This document shows positions 1 through 5,281 of a DNA stretch of 5,281 bases, one piece after another. The notes under the pieces are model-generated. The model saw only the letters and a program-made list of their open reading frames with translations, was not told the origin of the DNA and did no database searches. Numbering within the stretch: the first letter of the stretch is position 1; each line of letters begins with the position of its first letter. A program made the position numbers and the translations under genes. This stretch comes from Bryobacterales bacterium (GTDB lineage: Bacteria; Acidobacteriota; Terriglobia; Bryobacterales; Bryobacteraceae), in the NCBI GenBank assembly GCA_003139735.1, contig PLGA01000278.1, forward strand, positions 4,718 to 9,998, in the 5' to 3' direction.

Positions 1-1987
1 ACCGGAGGACGTCACTGGCGGCGGCTTCGGCGATGATGCGATCGGCGTCGGCCGGGAGAAGAAAGCGTTCGGCCACGGCCTGCGCGGCGGCCTTCTTCAC
101 CGCTTCCACATAGGCGTCATGGGTTCCGTAGCGTTCCTCCAGGGAGGGGCGCGAGTCGTGGCTGGCAAGCCGCTCAGCCTTCGTCTTGGCGAACGGAATA
201 TACCCGCCGTTGAGCGTGCAGATCTTGCCTTTGTCGAAACCGCCGGCGGTGATGTTCCATCCCAGATAGCTGCCGAGCGGGACCTGGCGCAGCACCGACG
301 GAACACCTCCGACATCGTTCCCGTCGGAATCGACTTTTGGCGCCAAGGTAGGAATCACCCGCTTGACGGATGGCGGCAGTTTCGTAATCGCGCCGGAGAG
401 ATCGTTGTAGTTGAGATCCGGGCCGAAGTCGTAATCGTATACGACGTTGACGAGGCCATCGGGCGAGGGGACGCCGGGGATGGACGGGAAACCGATCCCG
501 GCCTTCGTGGCGGGCGCGAGTTGACCTTGGGCCAGCGTAGGGAACCGGCTGGGCGGCGGTTCGATGCCTTTGGAGATCCAATCGACCATGGCGACGCGGA
601 GGGCGGCCATGGCGTCGGATTCCGGATTCGGGTTGGCGGGGAGCGCACAGCCGTTGGGTGGCGCGGGGGGCGATGCGCTGAAGCCGCCGCGCCCGCCGCC
701 GTGGCTGGTCCCAGGGAAGAAGTACCGGCGGACGTTGGGCGGCAGCGGAATATCCGACTTCGCATCCGTGCCGACCAGGTTGAGCGACTCGCGAAGATAC
801 CAAAACTCCAGAGCGCCGAACGTCTCCATGATCTTGGGGCAGGTATTGCTGGCGCGGCAGCGATCGAGCATGCCGGCGGCGGGGCGATGGCGGACGTTAT
901 CCGCGTAGTCGCTCCACCATAGGACGGATTCGCTGCCGGGCTGATCGGGTCCCGCGGCCCCGCCGGCAACGGCAAAGCGGAAATTGAGCGCCAACTGGCG
1001 CGCGGCGATGTGCGGCATTGCGCCATCCCAGACAATCCTGCCGTTTTCGTCCCGATTGAAGCCGAGGTGGATGAAGCTGCGGATGAAGTTGCCGGATTGC
1101 GAATCGCCCCGGCTCATGGCCCACTTGACGGCCCCGGCAACGGGATTCGGCGCGCCGGCGTCGTCCCGGTCCGCATAGCGGAGGAAGGAGTTCAGGTCGC
1201 GGGTCGCAGCATAGCCGATGCCCAAAACCAACGGGTCCCTGGCGGTGTATTGGAGGATGTATTCGGATGCCGGATCGAAGCTGTTCCTTACGCAAAGCTT
1301 GGCGGGATCCGGAGTCCCGGGAAAAGGCGCGGCGGTGCAATCGGCAAAGGCCCAGTCCGCCGGGGGAATGCGTGCCGGACTCGCGGTGGGCGCGGTGCGG
1401 CGAGTCAGGCTGGCTTTGGCGGTATCGAGAGTGAGGGGGCGCTGGTAGGTGAGGCCGACATAAGAGGTGGCGCGGAGGTCCACCGTATTGGCGTTGGGCG
1501 GCAGGTCGATCAGGCGTTCGATGACGGGGCCGGTAATCGGCGAGCCATCGCGGTTCTTCGCCACAGGTACGGCGATGGTCTGGGCGTTGGAGCGGGGAAG
1601 CAAATCGCCCTGCCATCCGCTAACGAGGCTGACGTCGCCCGTTTCGGAAGGGACGGGGGCGCCGTTACCGCGATTTGGCACGAGATAGGAGAGTACGCCA
1701 CTCGCTTTCGACATGTCGATGGGTTTGGCGAGCATGAACGTCCCGGAGTATTCCACCATGCCGCGCGCGTTGCGAGGCGCGAGTTGGATGTCGTTGACGA
1801 TGGCGTTGCCGGGGTCCTTGGGGTCTAGTTCGCCATAGAAGCGGCCGGCGAGAGTTTCGTACTGGCCGGCCTTGCCGAAAGATCGAGCGGCGTAGGCGGG
1901 GGACTCGCGCCGTTCTACGACGATGCGCGTCACGCGCGCATCGAGAGAGAACGCGACAATGAGCAGGGCTGCAATGCGGAACGGCAT
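1..1987 (-). CDS. Alpha/beta hydrolase domain protein (Abhydrolase_10-like), 3' end beyond window
   Basis: The minus strand reads open without a stop from an ATG at 1987 to the left edge, giving 662 residues. Residues about 5-15 form a short hydrophobic stretch after Arg4, a weak signal peptide that suggests export. The N-terminal region carries SFGKAGQYE, GELDPKDP and LAPRNARG, which I recognise as typical of the Abhydrolase_10 type of alpha/beta hydrolase. The nucleophile elbow is GDSQSG (residues 294-299), with Ser296 the likely nucleophile. The likely catalytic His is His429 in GTSHGGG, and Glu394 in ALEFW is a candidate acid (inference). Several Cys (217, 232, 377, 383) could form disulfides in an exported protein. 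The last visible segment (ERYGTHDAYVEAV, then AERFLLPADAD) resembles the family's C-terminal end, so probably few residues are missing. The substrate is unknown; an esterase or related hydrolase is likely. Open frames on the opposite strand here are shadows. Confidence 0.88.
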   Translation of the reverse strand, partial: MPFRIAALLIVAFSLDARVTRIVVERRESPAYAARSFGKAGQYETLAGRFYGELDPKDPGNAIVNDIQLAPRNARGMVEYSGTFMLAKPIDMSKASGVLSYLVPNRGNGAPVPSETGDVSLVSGWQGDLLPRSNAQTIAVPVAKNRDGSPITGPVIERLIDLPPNANTVDLRATSYVGLTYQRPLTLDTAKASLTRRTAPTASPARIPPADWAFADCTAAPFPGTPDPAKLCVRNSFDPASEYILQYTARDPLVLGIGYAATRDLNSFLRYADRDDAGAPNPVAGAVKWAMSRGDSQSGNFIRSFIHLGFNRDENGRIVWDGAMPHIAARQLALNFRFAVAGGAAGPDQPGSESVLWWSDYADNVRHRPAAGMLDRCRASNTCPKIMETFGALEFWYLRESLNLVGTDAKSDIPLPPNVRRYFFPGTSHGGGRGGFSASPPAPPNGCALPANPNPESDAMAALRVAMVDWISKGIEPPPSRFPTLAQGQLAPATKAGIGFPSIPGVPSPDGLVNVVYDYDFGPDLNYNDLSGAITKLPPSVKRVIPTLAPKVDSDGNDVGGVPSVLRQVPLGSYLGWNITAGGFDKGKICTLNGGYIPFAKTKAERLASHDSRPSLEERYGTHDAYVEAVKKAAAQAVAERFLLPADADRIIAEAAASDVLR

Positions 1988-1993
1988 GGGGAC

Positions 1994-1999
1994 ATTATA
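1994..1999 (-). promoter_or_regulatory. Candidate -10 box for the hydrolase, implying a leaderless mRNA
   Basis: On the minus strand a perfect TATAAT (1999 to 1994) is followed by the six bases GTCCCC and then the ATG at 1987. With normal -10 to start-site spacing, transcription would begin at or next to the A of the ATG. No Shine-Dalgarno sequence lies upstream of this ATG, which fits a leaderless transcript. No good -35 box is visible at the expected distance (about 2017-2022 reads AATCGC), so the promoter may be activator-dependent or the match may be chance. Confidence 0.45.
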
Positions 2000-2028
2000 A
2001 GCAGTAATGGCTACAGGCGATTGCTTGC

Positions 2029-2115
2029 TTACGCGCTTTCCAATTGCGACAGCGCCCACAGGTAGAAGGCGTTGTGAGGGGTCCAGTATTCGCCGGTGCG
2101 CCAGTCGTTGCCATA
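2029..2115 (-). pseudogene. Orphan 3' tail of a GH9 gene (28 codons plus stop)
   Basis: Read on the minus strand, this encodes the same last 28 residues as the intact GH9 gene at 3822-5281, including RTGEYWTPHNA with the presumed catalytic Glu, and ends in TAA (2031-2029). Upstream of 2115 the GH9 similarity stops abruptly, so there is no body or start to this copy. The frame stays open further upstream, but that stretch runs antisense to the antitoxin and toxin genes and looks like shadow sequence. It is best called a gene remnant or duplication scar. The stop lies 41 nt before the hydrolase ATG. Confidence 0.75.
2031..2115. repeat. 85-bp perfect direct repeat, left copy
   Basis: This is base-for-base identical to 3824-3908, in the same orientation, at an offset of 1793 bp. 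Similarity extends four more bases to the left (2027-2030 against 3820-3823) with one difference, T against C on the plus strand. That difference changes the stop codon from TGA in the right copy to TAA here. On the right side identity ends sharply at 2115/3908, which is a codon boundary of GH9 (a Tyr codon). Confidence 0.97.
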
Positions 2116-2153
2116 GGGATGGCGATAAGCTAGTAGACAGGAGGGATCGCGAT
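2116..2153 (+). promoter_or_regulatory. Candidate operator: two 11-bp direct repeats before the antitoxin
   Basis: GGGATGGCGAT (2116-2126) and GGGATCGCGAT (2143-2153) match at 10 of 11 positions and start 27 bp apart. The second copy covers part of the ribosome binding site and the ATG, and contains the palindrome ATCGCGAT (2146-2153). Ribbon-helix-helix antitoxins commonly repress their own operon by binding short repeats next to the start, so this could be the autoregulatory site. No convincing promoter is visible; TTGCCA (2108-2113) inside the 85-bp repeat is a possible but weak -35 element. Confidence 0.3.
2139..2145 (+). promoter_or_regulatory. Strong Shine-Dalgarno for the antitoxin
   Basis: AGGAGGG lies six bases before the ATG at 2152 and fixes that start. 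It is clearly stronger than the site in front of the toxin, as expected when antitoxin must be made in excess. Confidence 0.8.
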
Positions 2154-2379
2154 GACCCTGGAAATCTCCGCGGAGACCAAGGACCGAGTGCTCGCTAATG
2201 CCAGGGCACATGGGCTGGAGGTGGATGAATATCTGCGGCGGCTCATGCTGGAAGCCGAGGAGCAGAGCGATTTTGTCTCCGCCGTCGAGGAAGGTCTCGC
2301 TGACGTGGAAGCCGGGCGGGTGCATCCGGCGCGCGAAGCCCTTAGCCAGCTCGGAGCAAGGCTTGGCCTTTCGAGTTGA
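2152..2379 (+). CDS. ParD-like (ribbon-helix-helix type) antitoxin
   Basis: This 75-residue acidic protein is the first gene of a two-gene toxin-antitoxin operon. The N-terminus reads as a short strand (TLEIS, residues 2-6) followed by two helices (about 7-20 and 23-36, with VDEYLRRLM). That is the layout of a ribbon-helix-helix DNA-binding domain that would dimerise and repress the operon. The C-terminal half (FVSAVEEGLADVEAGRVHP, about residues 42-60) resembles the toxin-binding tail found in many antitoxins paired with ParE/RelE toxins. The start is set by a strong ribosome binding site. The gene overlaps the toxin gene by 17 bp. The fold is inferred from pattern, and another small antitoxin family is possible, but its partner gene makes the antitoxin role likely. 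Confidence 0.8.
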   Translation: MTLEISAETKDRVLANARAHGLEVDEYLRRLMLEAEEQSDFVSAVEEGLADVEAGRVHPAREALSQLGARLGLSS

Positions 2380-2689
2380 CATTACGGAACGAGCGCTCGC
2401 CGACGCCGAAGACTTCGTCGAATATGTCCGCCGCGAGAAGGGCGACGCCCTCGGGGCCGAACGGTGGTGGAACGGCCTGTTGGATGCGCTCTTTTCGCTG
2501 GAACAGCGCCCGGGTCGCGGCACGCTGCTGCCTGAGCCGCCGCTCCGGACCAGGAGACTGCGGCAGATTCTCCATCAATCGCACCGTATCGTCTTTGAAA
2601 TGGACGAACAGCGCGAGATCGTTCGGGTCTTGCGGATCTATCACGCCTCGCGCCGGGAACTGCGGCGTCGCGATGTCAGCGAACACTAG
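2363..2689 (+). CDS. ParE/RelE superfamily toxin with TTG start
   Basis: This 108-residue basic protein is the toxin of the pair. It shows the usual RelE/ParE order: a helical hairpin (ALADAEDFVEYVRR, then AERWWNGLLDALFSLEQRP) followed by a beta-rich C-terminus ending in HRIVFEMDEQ and VRVLRIYHASRREL, the family's terminal strands and the conserved xHxxR region. Family members either cut mRNA on the ribosome (RelE) or poison DNA gyrase (ParE); the sequence alone does not decide. I chose the TTG at 2363 because GGAG (2353-2356) sits six bases upstream and the resulting length fits the family. The same frame extends upstream to an ATG at 2198, but the added residues are just the antitoxin gene read out of frame. 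The 17-bp overlap with the antitoxin suggests coupled translation. Confidence 0.85.
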   Translation: MAFRVDITERALADAEDFVEYVRREKGDALGAERWWNGLLDALFSLEQRPGRGTLLPEPPLRTRRLRQILHQSHRIVFEMDEQREIVRVLRIYHASRRELRRRDVSEH

Positions 2690-2699
2690 CCGTGCATTA

Positions 2700-2723
2700 C
2701 TCCTGGCGCGCCCGCGCGGGGAG
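2700..2723. terminator. GC-rich hairpin between convergent genes, possible bidirectional terminator
   Basis: CTCCTGGCGC (2700-2709) can pair with GCGCGGGGAG (2714-2723) around the loop GCCC, with one G-G mismatch and one G-T pair. It sits in the 44-bp gap between the end of the toxin (plus strand) and the end of the methyltransferase (minus strand), where a shared terminator would be expected. No T-tract follows on either strand, so the call is weak. Confidence 0.3.
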
Positions 2724-2733
2724 GGCGACGAAG

Positions 2734-3825
2734 TCACGCGCCCGCGACCTCGATCCATCCGTGCGCCCGGCGCCACCGGCCGCCCGCGGCCCGAACCTTC
2801 GTCACTTTCACGATGCCGGCCGGAGTATCGGCGGCCACGGTCACGGTCGCGCGGCCCCGCGAGTCGAGCTCGCACCAACGGGAGACCACGCCCGCGACCG
2901 GCTTGGCGTCCGGCGCGGTGAACTCGTAAGCCACGTCGATGGCGGAGCCAGCCAGTTCGGGGAGGGTCACGGCGTATTGGCCTCCCGGTTCGATGCGGCG
3001 GCAGGAGAACTCCAAATCGACGGCGCCGCCGAATAAGGAGGCCGATGTTGCCCGGGCTGTCTTGAGGGACTCCGCTACCTTGCGGGCGGTCGAACGGAGG
3101 CGCCGGGGCATCCAGGCCAGCTCCGGCTTCCAGAACCACAGCCAGTAATACTGCGTGCCTTCACCCGACTCGGCGATCACTTCAAAACCGCAGGCATTCG
3201 CCAGCGCGTGCGCCTCCTGGGAGGACAGCGTTACGCCAACCCAGGTATCGGCGGGCGATTCGCTCTCCCGCCCGCCCTGCACCTGGAATTTGAAAAGCGA
3301 GCCGGGCCTCAGGCAGCGATAGACATCGTTCACATAGCTGGCGATGACGGCCAGGCTTGGGATGTGTTGAAAGACGATGAACGAAAACGCGAAATCGAAA
3401 GCGTGAGAGCGAAGACCGGAAAGGTCCTTCCCGTTATTCTTGTGCAGGCGCACATTCGGCAGGTCGGACAGGTTGGCGGTCGCGAGCTCGATCATGGCGG
3501 AACTGATGTCGACGCCGTGCACCTCCCCGAATCGCCGCGCGAGCGCCCGCGTCATGCGGCCCGCGCCGCAGCCGATTTCCAGCATTCGCATCCGGCTGGC
3601 GGGACGCCTTCGACAGATGTTTGCCAGGTCGGAATCGACCTCGTTCTCGACGTTGATCTCGCCGCCGCGGAAGAAGTCTTCCTTGTTCCAGTCCTGCCGG
3701 CCGCTGGCGATGTAGTACTCCGGCGCGGTTCGGGCGCGCGTGTCCCAATCGCTTTCCATCCTGTTCAAATCGCCGGATAGGTCCTTCGCGACGGAATCGA
3801 TAGGGTCCTCCGGTGCGCGGCTCAC
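2734..3825 (-). CDS. Class I SAM-dependent methyltransferase with extra C-terminal beta-rich domain
   Basis: This protein of about 363 residues (GTG start at 3825) is a class I SAM methyltransferase. Numbered from the internal ATG at 3759, motif I is EIGCGAG (residues 61-67), the ribose-binding acid is Asp84 in GVDIS, and FSFIVFQHIP (125-134) is the region after motif II, all typical of Methyltransf_11/25-type Rossmann domains. The N-terminal SDWDTRARTAPEYYIASG is a familiar lead-in for such enzymes. After about residue 245, some 95 residues (from LEFSCRRIEPGG to the end) alternate hydrophobic and polar residues like an Ig-like beta-sandwich; its role is unknown. There is no signal peptide, so it is probably cytoplasmic. 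The GTG overlaps the GH9 stop as GTGA, with GGAAAG just upstream, suggesting translational coupling. The ATG at 3759 (341 residues) is the alternative start but lacks a well-spaced ribosome binding site. The substrate cannot be told. Confidence 0.85.
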   Translation of the reverse strand: MSRAPEDPIDSVAKDLSGDLNRMESDWDTRARTAPEYYIASGRQDWNKEDFFRGGEINVENEVDSDLANICRRRPASRMRMLEIGCGAGRMTRALARRFGEVHGVDISSAMIELATANLSDLPNVRLHKNNGKDLSGLRSHAFDFAFSFIVFQHIPSLAVIASYVNDVYRCLRPGSLFKFQVQGGRESESPADTWVGVTLSSQEAHALANACGFEVIAESGEGTQYYWLWFWKPELAWMPRRLRSTARKVAESLKTARATSASLFGGAVDLEFSCRRIEPGGQYAVTLPELAGSAIDVAYEFTAPDAKPVAGVVSRWCELDSRGRATVTVAADTPAGIVKVTKVRAAGGRWRRAHGWIEVAGA

Positions 3826-5281
3826 GCGCTTTCCAATTGCGACAGCGCCCACAGGTAGAAGGCGTTGTGAGGGGTCCAGTATTCGCCGGTGCGCCAGTCG
3901 TTGCCATATTCCATTTGAAGGATAGGCTCGTCCTTGGCGTTGCCGGCGATGCCGTTGACGATGCCGCCGAGGATTGGGCCGACGAAATGGGAGAACGGAT
4001 AGGAGTTGCGCGATCCCTCGCCGGTCATCAGGCAGGCGCCGAAGGGATTGGCGCCCATGACCCATTCCAGTTGGCGCATGGCAAGGTCGCGGTACGCGGG
4101 TTTGCCGAACAGCTTGGCCGCCCCCGCCAGCAGCGCGGCATGCGATTCCAGATGGGAGGTGATGCCCAGCCACCAGGACTGCCGGCGCGTGGGCATGAAA
4201 TAGCGGTAGGTCAGCGCGCCTTCGAAGGGGCGGTACGTTTCCTGAGTGGGCGATCCCAGGTAGACTCCCAGCGGCACGATGGCATAGGCGGAGCGGGCGC
4301 TCATCGGGACGACATACTCGTCGAGATAGAGGCGCAGGGCGTCGCGCCAGCGCGAGACTTCGGCGTGAGTGGGAAACGCGGAAGCCAGTTCGAGCATGGC
4401 GAGGGCGGGCATGGCCGAATAGACCGGGTCGGTGTAGGGCGCCGGGCGCGCACCGCCGGTCCCCCAAAAGCCGCGGACCTTGTCCTGGGAACCGGCGTAG
4501 GCGGACATCTGCAAAGCGGCGAGGGACTGGCCGAGCGTAGCGGCTACGGCCACGTATTTTTCGGCGCGGGTGGCGCGGTGCAGCTCGATGGCGGCCAGAA
4601 TGCGCCAACTGAGGTCGCGAACCTGCGTGGGATGCTCGGTGGCCTCCCAGCAACGAAGGCCGGCGGCGAGGCAGGCTTGCGCGTAGCCGGGGTCGTTCGG
4701 AGAGAATGCCTGCGCCACCATGGCCTGAAGCGCGACGAACATGGCTTGGACCTGGGCCGGCTTGGAGGGGTTGATGTAGCGGTCGTCCGGCGTGCCGGGC
4801 TGGTTGTCGGTCCAATGGTTGTCGCTGTTGTCGCCGCCCACACCGCCGGCGGTGTCGGCAAAGCAGCGCCCGTCCTTATCCTGCATTTTGAGGAAGTAAC
4901 GGTTGCCCCAGCGCATTTCGTCGAGCAAGACGGGCAGGCCGGAGCCGGCCGCGTCCCACCCTTCGCCCAGATGGCGCGCCACGCGCAGCAGGCCGAAGCC
5001 GGCCATCATGGTGGCGTCCATCCATTTGCGCAGATCGCCGGCGTCGTGCCAGCCGCCGGTCATATCGATGTGCTCGCCGGTGTCGCGGCGGCGCGCATCG
5101 TCCAGATGGCAGGCCGGATGCACATTGGGCACGGCCACGCCGCAACGCTGCGAGCGATGATAGCCGACGGCCTTGGGCAGGGTGCGGCGCCAGGCGTCCG
5201 GGCGGACGAAGAAAGGCGCGCAACGTTCCCGCCCGGCGACAATCTGGTAATTGGCTTCGCGGTCGAGGCTGCTAAAGTCGC
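3822..5281 (-). CDS. Glycoside hydrolase family 9 enzyme, N-terminus beyond window
   Basis: The minus strand is open from the right edge to a TGA at 3824-3822, giving 485 residues. GH9 enzymes are inverting (alpha/alpha)6-barrel hydrolases, mostly endoglucanases, with a minority acting on other beta-linked glucans or glucosamine oligomers. The diagnostic region is CHLDDARRRDTGEH followed by GGWHDAGDLRKW, where the two Asp of DAGD (residues 79 and 82 of the visible part) correspond to the water-activating/catalytic-base pair. Near the end, GANPFGACLMTG corresponds to the GH9 NP..S..TG region, and Glu466 in RTGEYWTPHNA is the likely catalytic acid. A GTG at 5138 is not the real start, because conserved GH9 sequence (for example GYHRSQRCGV) continues upstream in frame to the edge. 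The missing part should hold the start, any signal peptide and perhaps the N-terminal Ig-like domain common in this family. Its last 28 codons are duplicated at 2031-2115. Confidence 0.9.
   Translation of the reverse strand, partial: DFSSLDREANYQIVAGRERCAPFFVRPDAWRRTLPKAVGYHRSQRCGVAVPNVHPACHLDDARRRDTGEHIDMTGGWHDAGDLRKWMDATMMAGFGLLRVARHLGEGWDAAGSGLPVLLDEMRWGNRYFLKMQDKDGRCFADTAGGVGGDNSDNHWTDNQPGTPDDRYINPSKPAQVQAMFVALQAMVAQAFSPNDPGYAQACLAAGLRCWEATEHPTQVRDLSWRILAAIELHRATRAEKYVAVAATLGQSLAALQMSAYAGSQDKVRGFWGTGGARPAPYTDPVYSAMPALAMLELASAFPTHAEVSRWRDALRLYLDEYVVPMSARSAYAIVPLGVYLGSPTQETYRPFEGALTYRYFMPTRRQSWWLGITSHLESHAALLAGAAKLFGKPAYRDLAMRQLEWVMGANPFGACLMTGEGSRNSYPFSHFVGPILGGIVNGIAGNAKDEPILQMEYGNDWRTGEYWTPHNAFYLWALSQLESA
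3824..3908. repeat. 85-bp perfect direct repeat, right copy (3' end of intact GH9)
   Basis: This copy encodes the last 28 residues of GH9 and the T of its stop codon, and is identical to 2031-2115. It is the in-place copy because the GH9 reading frame continues through it from upstream. The base just outside it (3823) completes TGA for GH9 and also the third base of the methyltransferase GTG. Confidence 0.97.

Larger units (their letters stand above)
2116..3823. other. Possible inserted segment between the two 85-bp repeats (methyltransferase plus toxin-antitoxin)
   Basis: The 1708 bp between the repeat copies contains exactly the methyltransferase, the antitoxin and the toxin. One repeat copy belongs to GH9; the other is an orphan at the far side. 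This is the arrangement expected when DNA integrates at the 3' end of a gene and regenerates that end, or when a segment is duplicated and then partly lost. No integrase, transposase or terminal inverted repeats were seen, so movement as a unit is inference only. Confidence 0.3.

Noticed and set aside
119..922. A 267-codon plus-strand frame.
   Set aside because: It lies antisense to the alpha/beta hydrolase, has low-complexity Gly/Arg/Ala composition, and shows no recognisable motif.
897..1616. A 239-codon minus-strand frame.
   Set aside because: It is in a different frame from the hydrolase and rich in Arg/Pro/His; the hydrolase frame is continuous across it with family motifs, so no frameshift needs to be invoked.
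1010..1828. A 272-codon plus-strand frame.
   Set aside because: It is antisense to the hydrolase region that contains the nucleophile motif and conserved N-terminal motifs; it is a high-GC shadow.
2198..2362. Upstream extension of the toxin to an ATG at 2198.
   Set aside because: The added residues are the antitoxin gene read in another frame; the TTG at 2363 has a ribosome binding site and gives the normal family length.
2029..2523. A 164-codon minus-strand frame ending in the GH9 tail, which looks like a small GH9-related gene.
   Set aside because: Above 2115 it is antisense to the toxin and antitoxin and shows no GH9 similarity; only the repeat-derived tail is meaningful.
3208..3780. A 190-codon plus-strand frame opposite the methyltransferase.
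   Set aside because: It covers the complement of the SAM-binding motifs and has no family features of its own.
2734..4815. A single 693-codon minus-strand open frame that could be read as one large fusion protein ending in the methyltransferase.
   Set aside because: The part above about 3825 is an Arg/Pro/His-rich shadow of GH9, whose real frame shows GH9 motifs throughout. Only the methyltransferase part is genuine.
5136..5138. GTG as the start of GH9.
   Set aside because: Conserved GH9-like sequence continues in frame upstream to the window edge, so this is an internal Val codon.

Overview
This is a GC-rich, densely packed bacterial window. It carries a secreted-type alpha/beta hydrolase, a family 9 glycoside hydrolase, an S-adenosylmethionine (SAM) methyltransferase and a small ParD/ParE-RelE-like toxin-antitoxin pair. 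The combination, and the style of the hydrolase and GH9 proteins, recalls soil or sediment polymer degraders such as Acidobacteriota (Bryobacterales/Solibacter-like). That assignment is inference from protein style, not from a marker gene. There is no rRNA, tRNA, CRISPR, transposase or integrase in the window.

Layout from left to right. Positions 1-1987 (minus strand) hold a large alpha/beta hydrolase of the Abhydrolase_10 type whose C-terminus runs off the left edge. It is the longest gene in the window. Its start has a perfect TATAAT only six bases upstream, so its mRNA may be leaderless. Positions 1988-2151 are the divergent intergenic region. It contains an orphan 85-bp copy of the 3' end of the GH9 gene (2031-2115) and the upstream region of the antitoxin. 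Positions 2152-2689 (plus strand) hold the antitoxin and then the toxin, which starts at a TTG inside the antitoxin gene. Positions 2690-2733 are a short convergent gap with a GC-rich hairpin. Positions 2734-3825 (minus) hold the SAM methyltransferase with an extra C-terminal beta-rich domain. Positions 3822-5281 (minus) hold the GH9 enzyme, whose N-terminus runs off the right edge and whose stop codon overlaps the likely methyltransferase start by four bases.

The most notable structure is the perfect 85-bp direct repeat (2031-2115 and 3824-3908). The right copy is the genuine end of GH9, encoding its last 28 residues including the presumed catalytic Glu, plus the first base of the stop codon. 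The left copy is detached and lies just upstream of the hydrolase. The 1.7 kb between the copies is exactly the methyltransferase plus the toxin-antitoxin pair. The simplest reading is that this segment was inserted at, or duplicated around, the 3' end of GH9, splitting an older GH9-hydrolase neighbourhood while leaving GH9 intact with a regenerated stop codon. The window does not show which mechanism did this.

Functionally, GH9 and the hydrolase probably act on carbohydrate or ester substrates, likely outside the cytoplasm. The methyltransferase is probably co-transcribed with GH9 but has no obvious role in polysaccharide breakdown. The toxin-antitoxin pair looks like an independent addiction module. 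I do not see a clearly new multi-gene system. The repeat-bounded methyltransferase/toxin-antitoxin segment is the best candidate for something unusual.
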